Source: Stereum hirsutum FP-91666 SS1 (lineage: Eukaryota; Basidiomycota; Agaricomycetes; Russulales; Stereaceae). From it: 64,000 nt of DNA. The stretch lies in NCBI RefSeq assembly GCF_000264905.1, contig NW_006763133.1:2985152-3049151 (forward strand), written 5' to 3'. Shown piece by piece: positions 1 through 11,002 of the stretch (position 1 is the first letter of the stretch; each line of letters opens with the position of its first letter). A program made the position numbers and the translations under genes. A model generated the notes under the pieces. It ran no database searches. It was not told the DNA's origin and saw only the letters and a list, made by a program, of their open reading frames with translations.

Positions 1-176
1 GCTTCGGTTCCAAACAACCCCTTTGGGCGGCCGTGATCATTTCGGTAGCAGCCACGCCACACCCCTTTGTGCCACGCATCGCCAGCGTGTTTCGCCACAC
101 GACATCCTTGTTTCAGAGCGTCCAGCACTGCAGTAGTCTGGGCTTCCCATCCTAGGATCAGCACGGACTCCACACA

Positions 177-1851
177 ATGTCGAGACCTGTCCTACGAGAC
201 CCTCAAGCGCGGAATACTCAATACTCCGCTTACGGTTCTGCACGGTCATCATACCCCACATTTCTGCCCCTGCAGGACTCTTTATTGTTGCAAGCTCAGT
301 GGGCTTGGCGTGGGCTCGTAGATGCATTTCGGTGGGATGTCGTCGTGCGACTGGTGGCCAGGTGTGGTCTCTCCTATGAATATCTATGGTTCATGCTACA
401 ATACTGACTTGCGCTTGGGGATTACAGCGACGCTGAGATACGGGCGAACGCACTGAAGTCACTCCTTTTAAACCTGATCTCACTCTCGTCAATCTATATA
501 TTCGACCTTCTGTTACACCCGCTCGCGAAGGATCAGCCGCAGAAATGGCTTCATAGGAATGTGGGATGGTTCTACCAGATCCTGTGGATATTTCCCATCG
601 TTTGCGCATCGCTCTACCTCAATGTGAGTCCTTCCTTTCATCCGCTCACCCGCCTCGCTCATGCGTCTGAAATACCCCTTTTCCTACAATGTGGAATAGA
701 CATCATGGTGTACCCTTATAGCGAACCGCACCTATACTCTCCAACACGGTCGCTCCTCTTACGCTTCCCCTGCCGATTCCGGACCTGCGCCCAACGCTTA
801 TATTGCTTTCCTTAACTCTTTGGCCACTTCGGCGTACCGAGGAGTTATGATTGTCACAAGTGTGGTGCTGGGATTTGCGCTGGGGTATGTTCCGTTCGTG
901 GGTGGCTTGGCAGAGTTTACGTTTTTATGTTGGGTGGATGCGTGAGTCTCTTTCAAACTCATGAGTTATGGTCGTGTGCATGGTCAGGTGGCTCAGTTCA
1001 TTGGGTCGAATATAGGTATTATTGCTTCGAGTGAGTCTACTTCTTCCTTGGGTTGGAGAAAGAGAAGAGAAGTTGATGGTGTACTGCGTGTCATACAGGT
1101 TCATATGGATAGCACGGGGACTTTCGCTCTCGCGACGAGTTCGACATCTAGAGGAGCGTTGGGCTTATTACTTCGCCTTCGGTGCGTACGCTCCAGTATC
1201 TCTCAATTCCGCTAGAGATGACCTGCTTATTCTTTTAGGTCTTCCATCGGCCGCACTATGCATCTGGGGAAGCACCCTAGCTAATGCAGCACTCTTCGCT
1301 CTTCTCTTCCCTTCAGTAAGTTCCACTTTCGTCCATGTGCCTTTCATCTGTGCTCACATAGCGCTCAACTTTGTAAGTATATAATAATGGCAATGCACGC
1401 CCGTCCAGGTCCTTATGATCCTTACAACCCCATCCCGGCCCCATCATCCGCTGCCACCGCCTCACATTCTCAGAACCAACAACAAGCTACCATACACCCC
1501 TCACCATACGTTCCAATACGTCTCCCCATCTTCCAGCCTGTCATTTTCATCAACGATTGGGTGGTGAAGATCCTCAGTCTAGGAATGAGGGGCGGGAGAG
1601 GCCATGGTGGAGGAGCTGGGATTGGGAGTGGTGGGTTGGCGAGAGGGAGGTGGAATGATAAGGCAGATAGCTTGGAGGATGGGGAGGGAGAGGAGATTGA
1701 GATGAGGATGGGTATGCGGGCAGCGTCAGGAGGTATGAATGGCATGGGTGGAGCTGGGGCGAATATAGGGCAAGGAAGGGTTGGGTTTGCGGGGCCTGAA
1801 GTCAGAACCAGGGAGAGAGTTCAAAGAGGTGGGAGAAGGAAGGCAGATTGA
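177..1851 (+). CDS. EI24: EI24-family ER membrane protein
   Basis: Seven exons: 177-361, 428-623, 700-941, 1016-1030, 1099-1181, 1239-1315 and 1378-1851, giving 423 residues in one frame. The protein shows the hallmark EI24 core: an NLISLSSIYIFDLLL-type helix, then HRNVGWFYQILW, later GYVPFVGG, an RHLEERWAYYFAFGLPS block, and a last helix leading to IIMAMHA. Family knowledge: EI24/PIG8 proteins are multi-pass ER membrane proteins linked in animals to autophagy and cell-death responses; the fungal role is poorly known. The C-terminal 90 residues are Gly/Arg/Met-rich and look disordered. Exon 4 has only 15 bases, but it restores the conserved YYCFEF stretch, so I trust it. The start is the first ATG in the conserved frame; the N-terminal 60 residues are less certain than the core. 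Confidence 0.88.
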
Positions 1852-2093
1852 GGTGGCGTGACTATCGACCATTCTCGTCGAGTTGTTGCTTGGAAGCGTC
1901 TGCGCCAGGCATTGGATATCCTGTAGAAATCGGCGATATCATCTCTAACAATGTCCGGAAGACTCAATACTTACATTACATCGTATACCACCTCTATGCA
2001 CGAGACTATGCTTTCACGATCGCTGCTATCTTTCCTGCTACATGTATTACTTGTCCCTCGTATATACACTGCTTGCGAACCGACAATGACGTC

Positions 2094-3364
2094 TCAGCCG
2101 AACCCAGCCCACTCGATACTAAGATATGTCACTTCCTTGCTCTCAGGGTCCCACCCACAAAGCACATGAGCCTTCTTCGTCGCAGTGCCCAACCGTCCAT
2201 GAGCCACAACCTCCATCGGGTGCAATGGCGCGTTCGGTGACGATTGCACTGTAGCAGCGAAGTGCGAATGATAGCGCAGCGGGTCGCCTGTATACCGTAT
2301 CGTAAAAATCAGCTAAGAGGACGTTGAAAACGAGTGTCGAGAGGCGTTACCAGGGTAAACGAGCCATTCACCACCGAACTTACTCCCTCCGCCCATATAA
2401 TACCCTTTGTGCCACAGATCGCTAAACACTCCACATTTTGCCTTTTCTTCTTCTGTGGAAGGATATGTCCAGATGCCAGCGTCTTGTGCTGCTTTCAGCG
2501 TCGAATACGTATGTTTCTCCGGAGCGTACCAGCTGAAGCCGTCGGAGGTAGTCGGTACAGAGACGGTGTATGGAACACTAGCAGATGTCGACGACGATCC
2601 TATCCCAGCGGCCGAGGAAGCATTCACAAGGGTATTCTGTGGTACTTCCGATGCTGGAGAAGTTTCTGGCACGAATAGAGCGTCTCCCGTGGCTTCTGCA
2701 GCAGCCTTCTGAGCCGCCTCTGCAGCTTTCCGTCTCTTCTCCTCTCGTTCTTTTCGTTTCTGAATAGCGACCTCGCTCATGGATTTGTCTTCTTTGACGG
2801 GGTTGGAGGACGCTAGCTGTGTTTGGAGGACTTTGAGCTGTTTTTCGACGTCTTGGGTGCGGTCGAGATCCCAGGATGCGAGTTGGGAGATTGTAGGATC
2901 GTGGTGGGCTTCTGGGTCGTCAACTAGGACTGCAAACCCTATGAACAGGAAAGAAAATCAGAATTGCGTGAGTGACGATCTCGTATTTGATTAGATGCAA
3001 TTTAGAAGAAAAGAAAAGGGCGGAGTGCAGGAGTCCCGTGAAACAGGAAATAATGAGAGGTGAAGAATGAGGTGCCACCTTCGTTGACGAGGAGTGCCAC
3101 CTCCTCAGGCATGAGAATGTATGGCAATCCCAAGAAGACATTTTGCTGTGATAGGTGGGGAAGTGTTCCACCCAACACGCCACAGATGCGATATTTTGAG
3201 CGCATGACCGCAGCGTCTGTTGGGCCACAGCGAAGAAAACATCAAATATCGCGAATATCAGCATCTGGCCAGAAGGTATTGCAGGGTATTGTAGACAAAC
3301 CATCTACATTCCACACAAATGCACGATTGTTAGATACGTGGATCGGTATTGGTGGTTGATCCAT
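2094..3364 (-). CDS. SEN34: tRNA-splicing endonuclease catalytic subunit SEN34
   Basis: Four exons on the minus strand: 3301-3364, 3079-3216, 2351-2938 and 2094-2287, coding for 327 residues. The N-terminus (IPIHVSNNRAFVWNVDDA, then ICGVLGGTLP and NVFLGLPYILMPEE) matches the Sen34 N-domain. A charged Ala/Lys/Glu linker follows. The C-terminal nuclease fold carries GGGSKFGGEWLVYPGDPLRYH, a histidine in RYHSHF and KKAHVLCGWD, so the Tyr-His-Lys catalytic set of the family can be seen. Known role: Sen34 cuts the 3' splice site of intron-containing pre-tRNAs within the Sen2-Sen34-Sen15-Sen54 complex. The second intron (2939-3078, 140 bp) is longer than its neighbours and its GTGGCA donor is weak, but the join restores NEGFAVLVDD. 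The 3' end faces that of the EI24 gene. Confidence 0.92.
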
Positions 3365-3674
3365 GCTGAAAGACTGAAGGAAGAGGCCGCCTTCGGCGAA
3401 TGAGTCGTGATGAGTGCGTTCAAGAAAGGGCGGAAATTGCCGGAGAGGTCTTCCCCCAACAAGAACGTCCTCGCCACAGCGATTCTCCTCACGGACGTCA
3501 TGTTTCTGCACTCTACGTCACCTCCACCTCCCATCCCTGCAATGGCCTACGATATTTATGCAGCTACTTGTTCTTGCTGGCCGTACCAAGAAGTACAATA
3601 CGCTCTTCATCGAAGTGAAGTACTCTGAACCTCGAAAAGAACGCTTCACTACTAGTACCCAGTGCTCTGCTAAA
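3365..3674. other. Divergent intergenic region, SEN34 / GFA-like gene
   Basis: This 310-base gap lies between two genes transcribed away from each other and must hold both promoters. I see no convincing TATA box or repeat. The short ORFs here (for example 3407-3628) look random. Confidence 0.5.
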
Positions 3675-4406
3675 ATGACCACCTACACCGGCTCATGCTA
3701 CTGTCGTAGCGTCCAGTACGAGTTGACATTGAACTCCCCAGACGAAGCTCGTACCTCTATCTGTCACTGCAAGAACTGTAAGGTGAGCTTCCCCAGTGCG
3801 CACTGATGCTCATCACCAAATGTGGTGTGGCGCTCAACATATCTTCACCATGGCCCAATGCATTATCCGATGGACAGAAATTCACAGGTTGTGAGGGTGG
3901 AATTACTAGCAAAGTTCCACGGAAAGGGTTCAAGTACACTCAAGGCGAAGACAGAATCAAGAAGCACGTCGGGGACAATGGATCCGGGACGCTGCTCACG
4001 AGGGAGTTTTGTTCGGAATGTGGAAGCGGGATCATGGAGTTCGGGGTACATATATTTTCTCTTCCCCAGTCTCCTCCTTTCGGAGTGGCAAACGTTGCTA
4101 AGCTCAAACCATGTGTTATGGGCAGGAAAATGCGGGAGACCACACGTACGTGTTCTATGGCACTTTGGACGAGCCAGATGCGCTCCCGCCGAAGGGCGAA
4201 TTCTTTATGAAGTATAAAGCCAAGTAGGTTTTGATGTTTGAACCTCTTCCGTGTCATCGTAACACTCATGCTTTTCTGTCTCGCGGCCGTAGATGGATGC
4301 CCGAAGTACCAGGTGAGTATATACTTACGCACACACGACTACATGGTAACACCTTCAAATATTCCTCGCCACAGAGATATTCCACAAGAACGAGATCAAA
4401 GAATGA
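3675..4406 (+). CDS. GFA-fold (glutathione-dependent formaldehyde-activating-like) CENP-V/GFA protein
   Basis: Five exons: 3675-3782, 3878-4045, 4126-4223, 4293-4312 and 4375-4406, giving 141 residues. The zinc-binding cysteine pattern of the GFA/CENP-V fold is complete: GSCYCRSVQYE, then CHCKNCKKFTGCEGG, then FCSECGSGI, and the typical WMPEVPEIFHKNEIKE-like C-terminus. Members bind zinc; a few act on glutathione adducts, but most fungal copies have no known substrate, so I infer only the fold. The last two exons are 20 and 32 bases; skipping them ends the protein early at an in-frame stop just after KYKAK, and including them gives the family C-terminus. Confidence 0.88.
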
Positions 4407-4723
4407 CTACCCTCTCACGAACCCAACAGTGGTGGAGGTTTCTTTTACAGGTCGTAGCCCGCGAAGTCAAGAATTGGACGTGTAACATTAGTACAATAAA
4501 CAGAACAATACGATCGTGGATAGTCGTAAACAGCGAAGCAATACTAGCAGTCATTACTCGTACACGTAACCTCCGTGCCAAACAATACTTCGTACACAGC
4601 GATATAACCCACTAGGGGCCACATCTCCACAAAAGCGAGAATCAAGGCACGTACTCGAAACCTCTATGACGAATCTCACGAAGGATATAAGGAATCAGAT
4701 GACAGTAGGCAAGAAAGGCCACT
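4407..4723. other. Convergent 3' intergenic region
   Basis: A 317-base space between two genes that end towards each other. It probably holds both 3' UTRs. No feature recognised. Confidence 0.5.
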
Positions 4724-7294
4724 CTAGCCAGTCAGAGACGAAACGGTCTCAATCGAACCAACAGACCCCACCGATCCTCGAGGAGAATGTCGTACTCTGA
4801 AAGGCACGACCTTAGGATTGACAATGCGCGTCGCGGTCCCTTGTTGGTTCTTGTAGAACACGATGTCGCCGTCGGGTTCGATGAAGGTGCATTGGGTGAA
4901 TGAGCGCCATAGGGCGTAGAGTGTTGGCTGTTGATAGACGGGCGAAGGGTAGGTTAGCAGTGTCGTGAATAGGGGGGGAAGGTAAGTACCGTTGAGTCGT
5001 AGTTGTATTGATCAGAGAGGAGGGGCTTGAGTACTCTGGTCACCTCTGGCTGGTTATCTACGGTGCAATGGGGGTCAGACAATCATTTCGTTGAGCATCG
5101 CCGTCACCCATATAGAAAGTCAGGACTTACAGAATGGGATGGAAGGGAAGAAGTGATGTGCGACAGCGTCGTGGGCAGCCTGTTCCATACAGGTATGAGC
5201 AACTGACCTATCTCTGGAGATATTGAAAGATGGTAAACGAACATTATGCAGGAAAAACCGCCCGATCCAGCCTAAGAGGGGTCGATCAACGGTGGTGAGT
5301 GCGCCTCTGACAAACGTCCACTGATCCTATTGCCGCGATTCCATTAGATGAGATGAACAGGGGATCCATGAGACGAACGCACACGTCGATAGTAAGGGAT
5401 AGTCGGGTCAGAATGTTGCAGGTAAGTTATGGTGATGATCCTTTACATCACAACGAACTGCATGAGCGCAATCTAACATCCGGACTCTAGAAGGACGTAC
5501 CAGTTATTGGCACACTGTCATATTCAATGCATCAATAAACGATTAGTCGATACAAACCGAAGGACGATAGAGCGCAGAAGACTCACGAGCCAAGGAATAA
5601 TGTACAATTTGCAGACATTTGCAAAGCCAGTAAAGTACATCCACACAGCAAGGAGTGACAGCATCGTGCCGATGCATACATTAGATATAATAATCAGGTT
5701 TCCTACGATGAGGTGAGCATGGGATCGATACGCCAGAGAAAGACTTGGTAAGGAGCCGTGGTCAGACGAGCGGAAAGAGCGTACTATCTTCAGGTTTGAA
5801 TATCTGGGAAGAAGGACGGAAATGCTGTCGAGCAGAAATGGGTTTGTCCGAAACAGTCCGTCAGCCGAAGAGAGGAGTCCAAATGCAGGAAAGGCACACG
5901 ACGTACGCTGGTCCCCGCAGGGTACCTTGGGTTTCCCTTGCGGTTGTATCTACAGGCACCACACAAAAAGAACAGAACCGTTCCAGGTGAAGGCACACAT
6001 TCCACGGCCAAAGTAAACGTTAACAACAATCAATGACCATGATCCGAGGTCGAAGTCAAGTGAGCTGGAAACTAACATTAGATAGAGCTGGTATCCTCTG
6101 TAAAAGGCATATCAAAACCAAACACAGGTCGGGTGACAGCAATCTCCGTTAGTACCGGTTCCGCTCGTTGCTTCTCGATAACGGAGGTAGAGAGGCAAGC
6201 GGGGAAGAGAATAAGGGGGAAGGGAAGGAGGTCGATAGACTTACAGGAACTGTCTCATGATGAGTCTACAGAGCGTATAGACCGGAGTTTCCTCTACGAT
6301 ATGCTTGTAGTCCGTTCGTACCGCTATTCTTTCTACGGGGAGGACGAGATCTCGACGGGTGAAAGGTATGTGCGTCTCGTCGCGCTCTAGATTGTTCGTG
6401 AATTTCTGTGTGTATATACAACCACATTCAAGCTTCAGTCTAGACATATTTTGCAGGCTGGAATGAAGACGAATGTGAAACTTACATGATGCGTTCGGTG
6501 AGTAATCTTCCACGAGAAATAAGGGACCAAGACCGTGGTGTGCAATACGATCCCAATCGCAGTGTTCACCCATCCATAAGGCGAAAGCGCGTCGTGTCCA
6601 GCCTACCCACAACATCCCAGTTCACCCATCACCCATATCGACGACCAACCGCGTTCACCCACAATCAAATAAAATCAGCAAAACAGAGTTCGCCAAGCCA
6701 AACCCGCGAGGCACGCGACCCACGATCGAAGAAAGCAGAACGGGCGATATCACAAGGGACAGGCTAAACAGGAAGAGAACGCACCTCGTGAGCCAAACAC
6801 CATATCCCAGCAAACGCGATACCCTGCCACCACCAATACGCGCACCAGCCTAGCCCTGCTACCATCGTCTTCACCATCGTTCTTCCCATCTCATCTACCG
6901 CATCCAGACCCAAACCTGCGTTTGTCTCGCCCTCTGCGCCCACTTTCACCCCTGACCCAGATGATGGTGATGAAGACGGTCCTGTGAGCCGAGAAGTCAA
7001 CCTCGAAGACCAAGCATCGATATGACAAGCAAGAATATAGAAAGCCCAAGTGAAAGCAAGATGTCGCGCGACGTAATACAACGACCGTCTAGTCGATCGT
7101 TTCTGCAGTCTCTTCGGAATAGCACAGTGCAGAGCAGCGAGGGGGGTAGTGGGAGGCGTGAAATGTTTACGAGCGCGCTGTTCGTATTCCGGAGAAGAAT
7201 GGTACTGGAACTTGGGAGCCCAGCTAAAACTGAAAGAAGTAGAAGAGAGGGCTCGGAGGGCTTGGGGGAAGAGGTTACGCTTGGAGAGAGGCAT
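4724..7294 (-). CDS. Delta-12-type (FAD2-like) membrane fatty acid desaturase
   Basis: Thirteen exons on the minus strand: 6785-7294, 6486-6602, 6245-6405, 6077-6097, 5907-5949, 5785-5824, 5587-5702, 5501-5514, 5383-5440, 5243-5326, 5131-5179, 4990-5057 and 4724-4927; 494 residues. All three histidine boxes are visible: HEAGH at about 169-173, HRTHH at 205-209 and HDAVAHH at about 391-397, as is the family signature KFTNNLERDETHIP. The C-terminus has ALWRSFTQC and EPDGDIVFYKN, typical of fungal delta-12 enzymes that turn oleate into linoleate in the ER. Delta-12 and omega-3 specificity cannot be separated by eye. The small exons of 14, 21, 40 and 43 bases all keep the frame. The ATG at 7294 is the first in frame; an extra 5' exon is possible. 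Confidence 0.9.
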
Positions 7295-8311
7295 GACGGA
7301 GACGGACGCTCATACGAGGACGAGCTCTGATGCCTGGTACTGTGAAGTTCGCCTGCGATAGTGGTGGTTGCAGTACCAGCGGAGGAAGCGGTGGTGGTGG
7401 TAGCGGTGATAGAAGTGGTGCAAGTCTGTGCGAAGAGAGGTGACGATAATGGTGATGTCGATGATGGTCGCTCGGTTCGGCCTAGCCTGCAGAAGTCGCA
7501 ACCTGCCATGACAGGCCGCGGAACGGCGGAGAGGTGGGAACGCAGATTAGGGTCAAGACCGGAAGTTTTGACGGAAGAAGAAGAAGGATGATAAACTCGT
7601 ACCGAATAGGGGCCTCGAGGATGGAATAGCGGAAGATTCAAGAGATATCGAATTGCCGCTCACTGGGGCGAGATACGATAGCGGCTGGCGTGATGATGAT
7701 TGGCTATTGATTTCGCTCTTGTTGCGGAGACGTACAGCACGAAAAACAACGTCGTGTACTTACGGGCAATCAAGCTCGATATCTGACGCAATTAGAAGTC
7801 AAGACCCGGTGTTGGTTGTAGTTGCCAGGATCTGCAGACGATAGCCGGATCACTAGTCCGCACTGTGCTGAGCAGGTCATGGGCTATGGGTGTTGACGCG
7901 TAAAAAGAACCAAAACGGAGGCAAACTCGGCCTCATGGCTAAAAAAATATGGACAGGCGGTAGTGGAGTAACTTCAAACTCCCGTGGCAGCCTCGCAGCA
8001 TCCTGAGACGTGTCCGTCGATGTGAGTGTTTCGCGGTGCACAGAAGCTAGCGATAAAGAAATTCACAACAACGCAGTATCGGCAGCGAAAAGCGATCAAG
8101 AAGTTCGTTCGAGGAGGGAAGGAAGGTTACGCCTCTCATACTTTCTTACCCAAAAAGGTTCATCTGGGGTAAAGGCGGATAATGCCGGACGATAACAAGA
8201 GATCGCATCCCGATCACTGCTGCCTCGCCTTCAAAGCACCAAGTCCACCTCGAGCTCGTCTCCGGTCCCGTTATACAGAACACTTGGAACCTCATAGAAA
8301 CGAGAGCAACG
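7295..8311. other. Divergent intergenic region, desaturase / esterase
   Basis: One kilobase between divergently transcribed genes. It contains a low-complexity GTG/GGT-rich stretch at about 7360-7440 that produces His- and Val-rich spurious ORFs. No gene or RNA recognised. Confidence 0.5.
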
Positions 8312-9426
8312 ATGGCAGCTACTACGCTCGACGCGATCATGCTCTTCGGAGACTCCATCACGCAGGGCGCTTGGGAGCTCAACGGTATCGGGGCGCGTCT
8401 CGCTCGTAAGTAGCGGCACTCCTCGAATCGATGGCGGTGATCGAATAGCAGAACATGCAGTTGATTAGGATGGTCTGTTTACAGACGTTTACGCTCGTAA
8501 ATTCGACGTGCTCAACCGTGGGTACTCTGGGTACACCACCGAATGGGCCCTCCCCGTCTTTGAGAAGGTGACTACCTGTCATTTCCCCTGTGGCACCGGA
8601 GCACCGACATACAACACCCCCACATCCCACATCCGCCTAAGGCATCCATGATCGTCAACCAATTAACTGAACCCACATGTCTAGATCTTCGCAAAACAGC
8701 ATGAACAGAAACACGTCGCCCCCGTCCGTCTCCTCACCATCTGGTTCGGCGCGAACGATGCCTGCCTGAAACAGTCGCCACAACACGTACCCTTGCCCCG
8801 ATTCTCCGAGAACTTGCAGACCATCATCCATATGATCACTTCACCCGAGTCGCCTTATTATTCCCCGAACACGAAGATCTTGCTCATCGCGCCACCACCG
8901 GTGAACACGTACCAGCGAGGTGCTGATCTCGCAAAGAGGTGAGTTCTGGCCCGTATATGATATGTGCGCGTCAAGAGGTAGGGTGAGTGGTGAGGGTGGG
9001 TACTTGATGGCTGAACCAATGTGGCTAGAGATCCTCCAGTGGAGTTGGACCGAACGTTTGAGAATACGAGAGAGTATGCGAGGGAGGTGGGACGTGTAGG
9101 CGAGAAGGAGGGTATACCCGTTGTAGACGTCTGGACGAAGCTCTGGGAAAGTGCGGGTCAGGACGAGAGGGCGCTGAACAAATACCTCTACGATGGTCTG
9201 CATCTGAATGAGGCGGGCTATGCGGTACGTGGCCCATTTAAATTGAATATTCGAGTCCTCGGATTGAACAGTCGCGGTGAACCAGATCGCGTACGACGCG
9301 ATTATCGAGGCGATTCGGACTTCGTACCCGGAGCTGAGGCATGACAAGATGGACTATGTGGTTCCGGAGTGGAGGTATTTCCTCGACCACACCGTTGAAG
9401 ATCTCAGGACGAAGCTCGGACAGTGA
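8312..9426 (+). CDS. IAH1: SGNH/GDSL esterase, isoamyl acetate-hydrolysing type
   Basis: Five exons: 8312-8405, 8485-8567, 8685-8938, 9029-9224 and 9286-9426; 255 residues. SGNH blocks are in order: FGDSITQG (nucleophile Ser), NRGYSGYTT (Gly), WFGANDAC (Asn) and YDGLHLNEAGYA (Asp-x-x-His). Length and motifs match yeast Iah1, which hydrolyses isoamyl acetate and related short esters; the substrate here is inferred. No signal peptide is apparent, so it is probably intracellular. In the last intron a nearer AG (ending at 9271) would bring in a stop, so I used the AG ending at 9285, which gives AIAYDAII. Confidence 0.9.
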
Positions 9427-11002
9427 TGAGATGATGGGCGACAACACTGAGGGAAGTAGTAGACGTTTATGTAGACCCTGCCATGACCAAAAATGTATCT
9501 AGCGCCACACAACCTACGTCTGCGTCGCAACTGTATCAAACGCGTCGGCGATACGAAACGAGGCTGAGTGATCCGCCGTGGGATGCATATGGGTGGGCAC
9601 TTACCAGCGCACTGGGATGAATGTTTCGCATCGTCACCGGCCGTCAACGTAAGATATATCAGCGAAAAATATCGGTTCTTGTTTGCGAGCTGTTCGACCG
9701 CGCGGCGTCGGATTCGGTTTGCAACAGGGGGTCCGAAGAAGCTCGCAGATCTGGTCAAATTAGAGCTCGGCACGAAGACAAATTTGCGTAGCCAGGGCCC
9801 AGAGGGTTCCAAGCGAGGTGGTAACGGAATGTAACAGGCTGGACGCGCAGAACCGCGTGGACCGCGGCAGGGATGGCGAATAAAGCAACTGTGAAGGGGG
9901 TTGGAAACCGAAGCTACCCGCCGCCCGGTGTCGGCGGCCTAGGACGTATGGGGAGGGAGAAGGTTGGAGTGCCACTGTGGCCCAAGACGTTTCTCCTGTG
10001 GCTGCTGAAATAGTGGTACGAACACCCCAAGCAGAGCTATATGACGCAAAGATGGAAGATGTAAGAGGTATGACTTCTCGCCGAAGTGGAGCGGGAGAAG
10101 GAGAAATGATGGCGGGAAGAACGGGGACGCGACGAAACGCGGTCACGTGGGGTAAATTGACACGAAGTCGAACCGCGTCCGAAAAACAAGACATAAATAA
10201 AGGAAAATATAAATGCGCATTGGCCCGGGGTTGGACAGGCCTTTGGAAACGGACACCTCGGACGGCAAGAGACCAGCGAGCACTGGCACACTCCCTATCC
10301 CGGCGACACACAACATAACAAGCATCGTGAGTGCCACTTTCTGTGTCTTTCTCGCGTTTACGTAGCGGTTCTGGCGGGCGCTAAAGCGCGCCAAACACGG
10401 ACCCACACGGTTGGACTTCGCGTGTGAGCGCAGTGTCCGCCTCCCGTCGTCGTCGTGTACATCGAGCTCGCGCTGACGAGTATTGTCTGTATCTGCTATA
10501 CGTTGAGCTAGGTGCGGCCTCCTCCGCAAGAACACTCGTTAGGGACAACGTGAGTGTCTCCTTCTCGTCTTCCGACATCCGTCCGTCCCGCCACCCCTGC
10601 GTATTGCTCGGCTCGTGCCCTCGTATCCGGCTGTTGTAGCGATCGGGCGAGGGATGACTCTTTACCGCTTTCAAATTCCACTCCGCAACTTTCCCCTCCA
10701 TTCTCGGCTAACTCCTCTCCATTGTTCGACTTCAGTTCGTGCTCAAACTGCATCGATCCGGCGACCCACGATCCAGATCTCAGGACACAAGACACATCGC
10801 TCTGGTTCGTATTTAACCCCGTCGTCCTAGGACCTCCTCTTCCTTCAGATCACTGATCAACCACCGCGTTGCCACCCGCTGTGCGTTGTCCTTGGCCTCC
10901 AACCACATCGTCTCGAACTTCAACATCCGTGAACGATCGTGCCTACCGTGTGCTCATTAACATCTTACGCGTCTTCAACCTCATACGACCCTCTACGTCA
11001 AC
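9427..11002. promoter_or_regulatory. Upstream region of CDC25
   Basis: 1.6 kb without a supportable gene between the esterase stop and the CDC25 start. The last part is probably a 5' UTR. An ACGCGT (MCB-like, the MBF site of yeasts) lies at 10967-10972, 31 bases before the ATG, and a CACGTG lies near 10144. One copy of each could be chance. Minus-strand ORFs at 9354-9812 and 9760-10311 have no recognisable family and are probably random. Confidence 0.4.

Noticed and set aside
9760..10311. 183-residue minus-strand frame upstream of CDC25
   Set aside because: It has Arg/Ser-rich random-looking composition and lies in the likely CDC25 promoter and 5' UTR.
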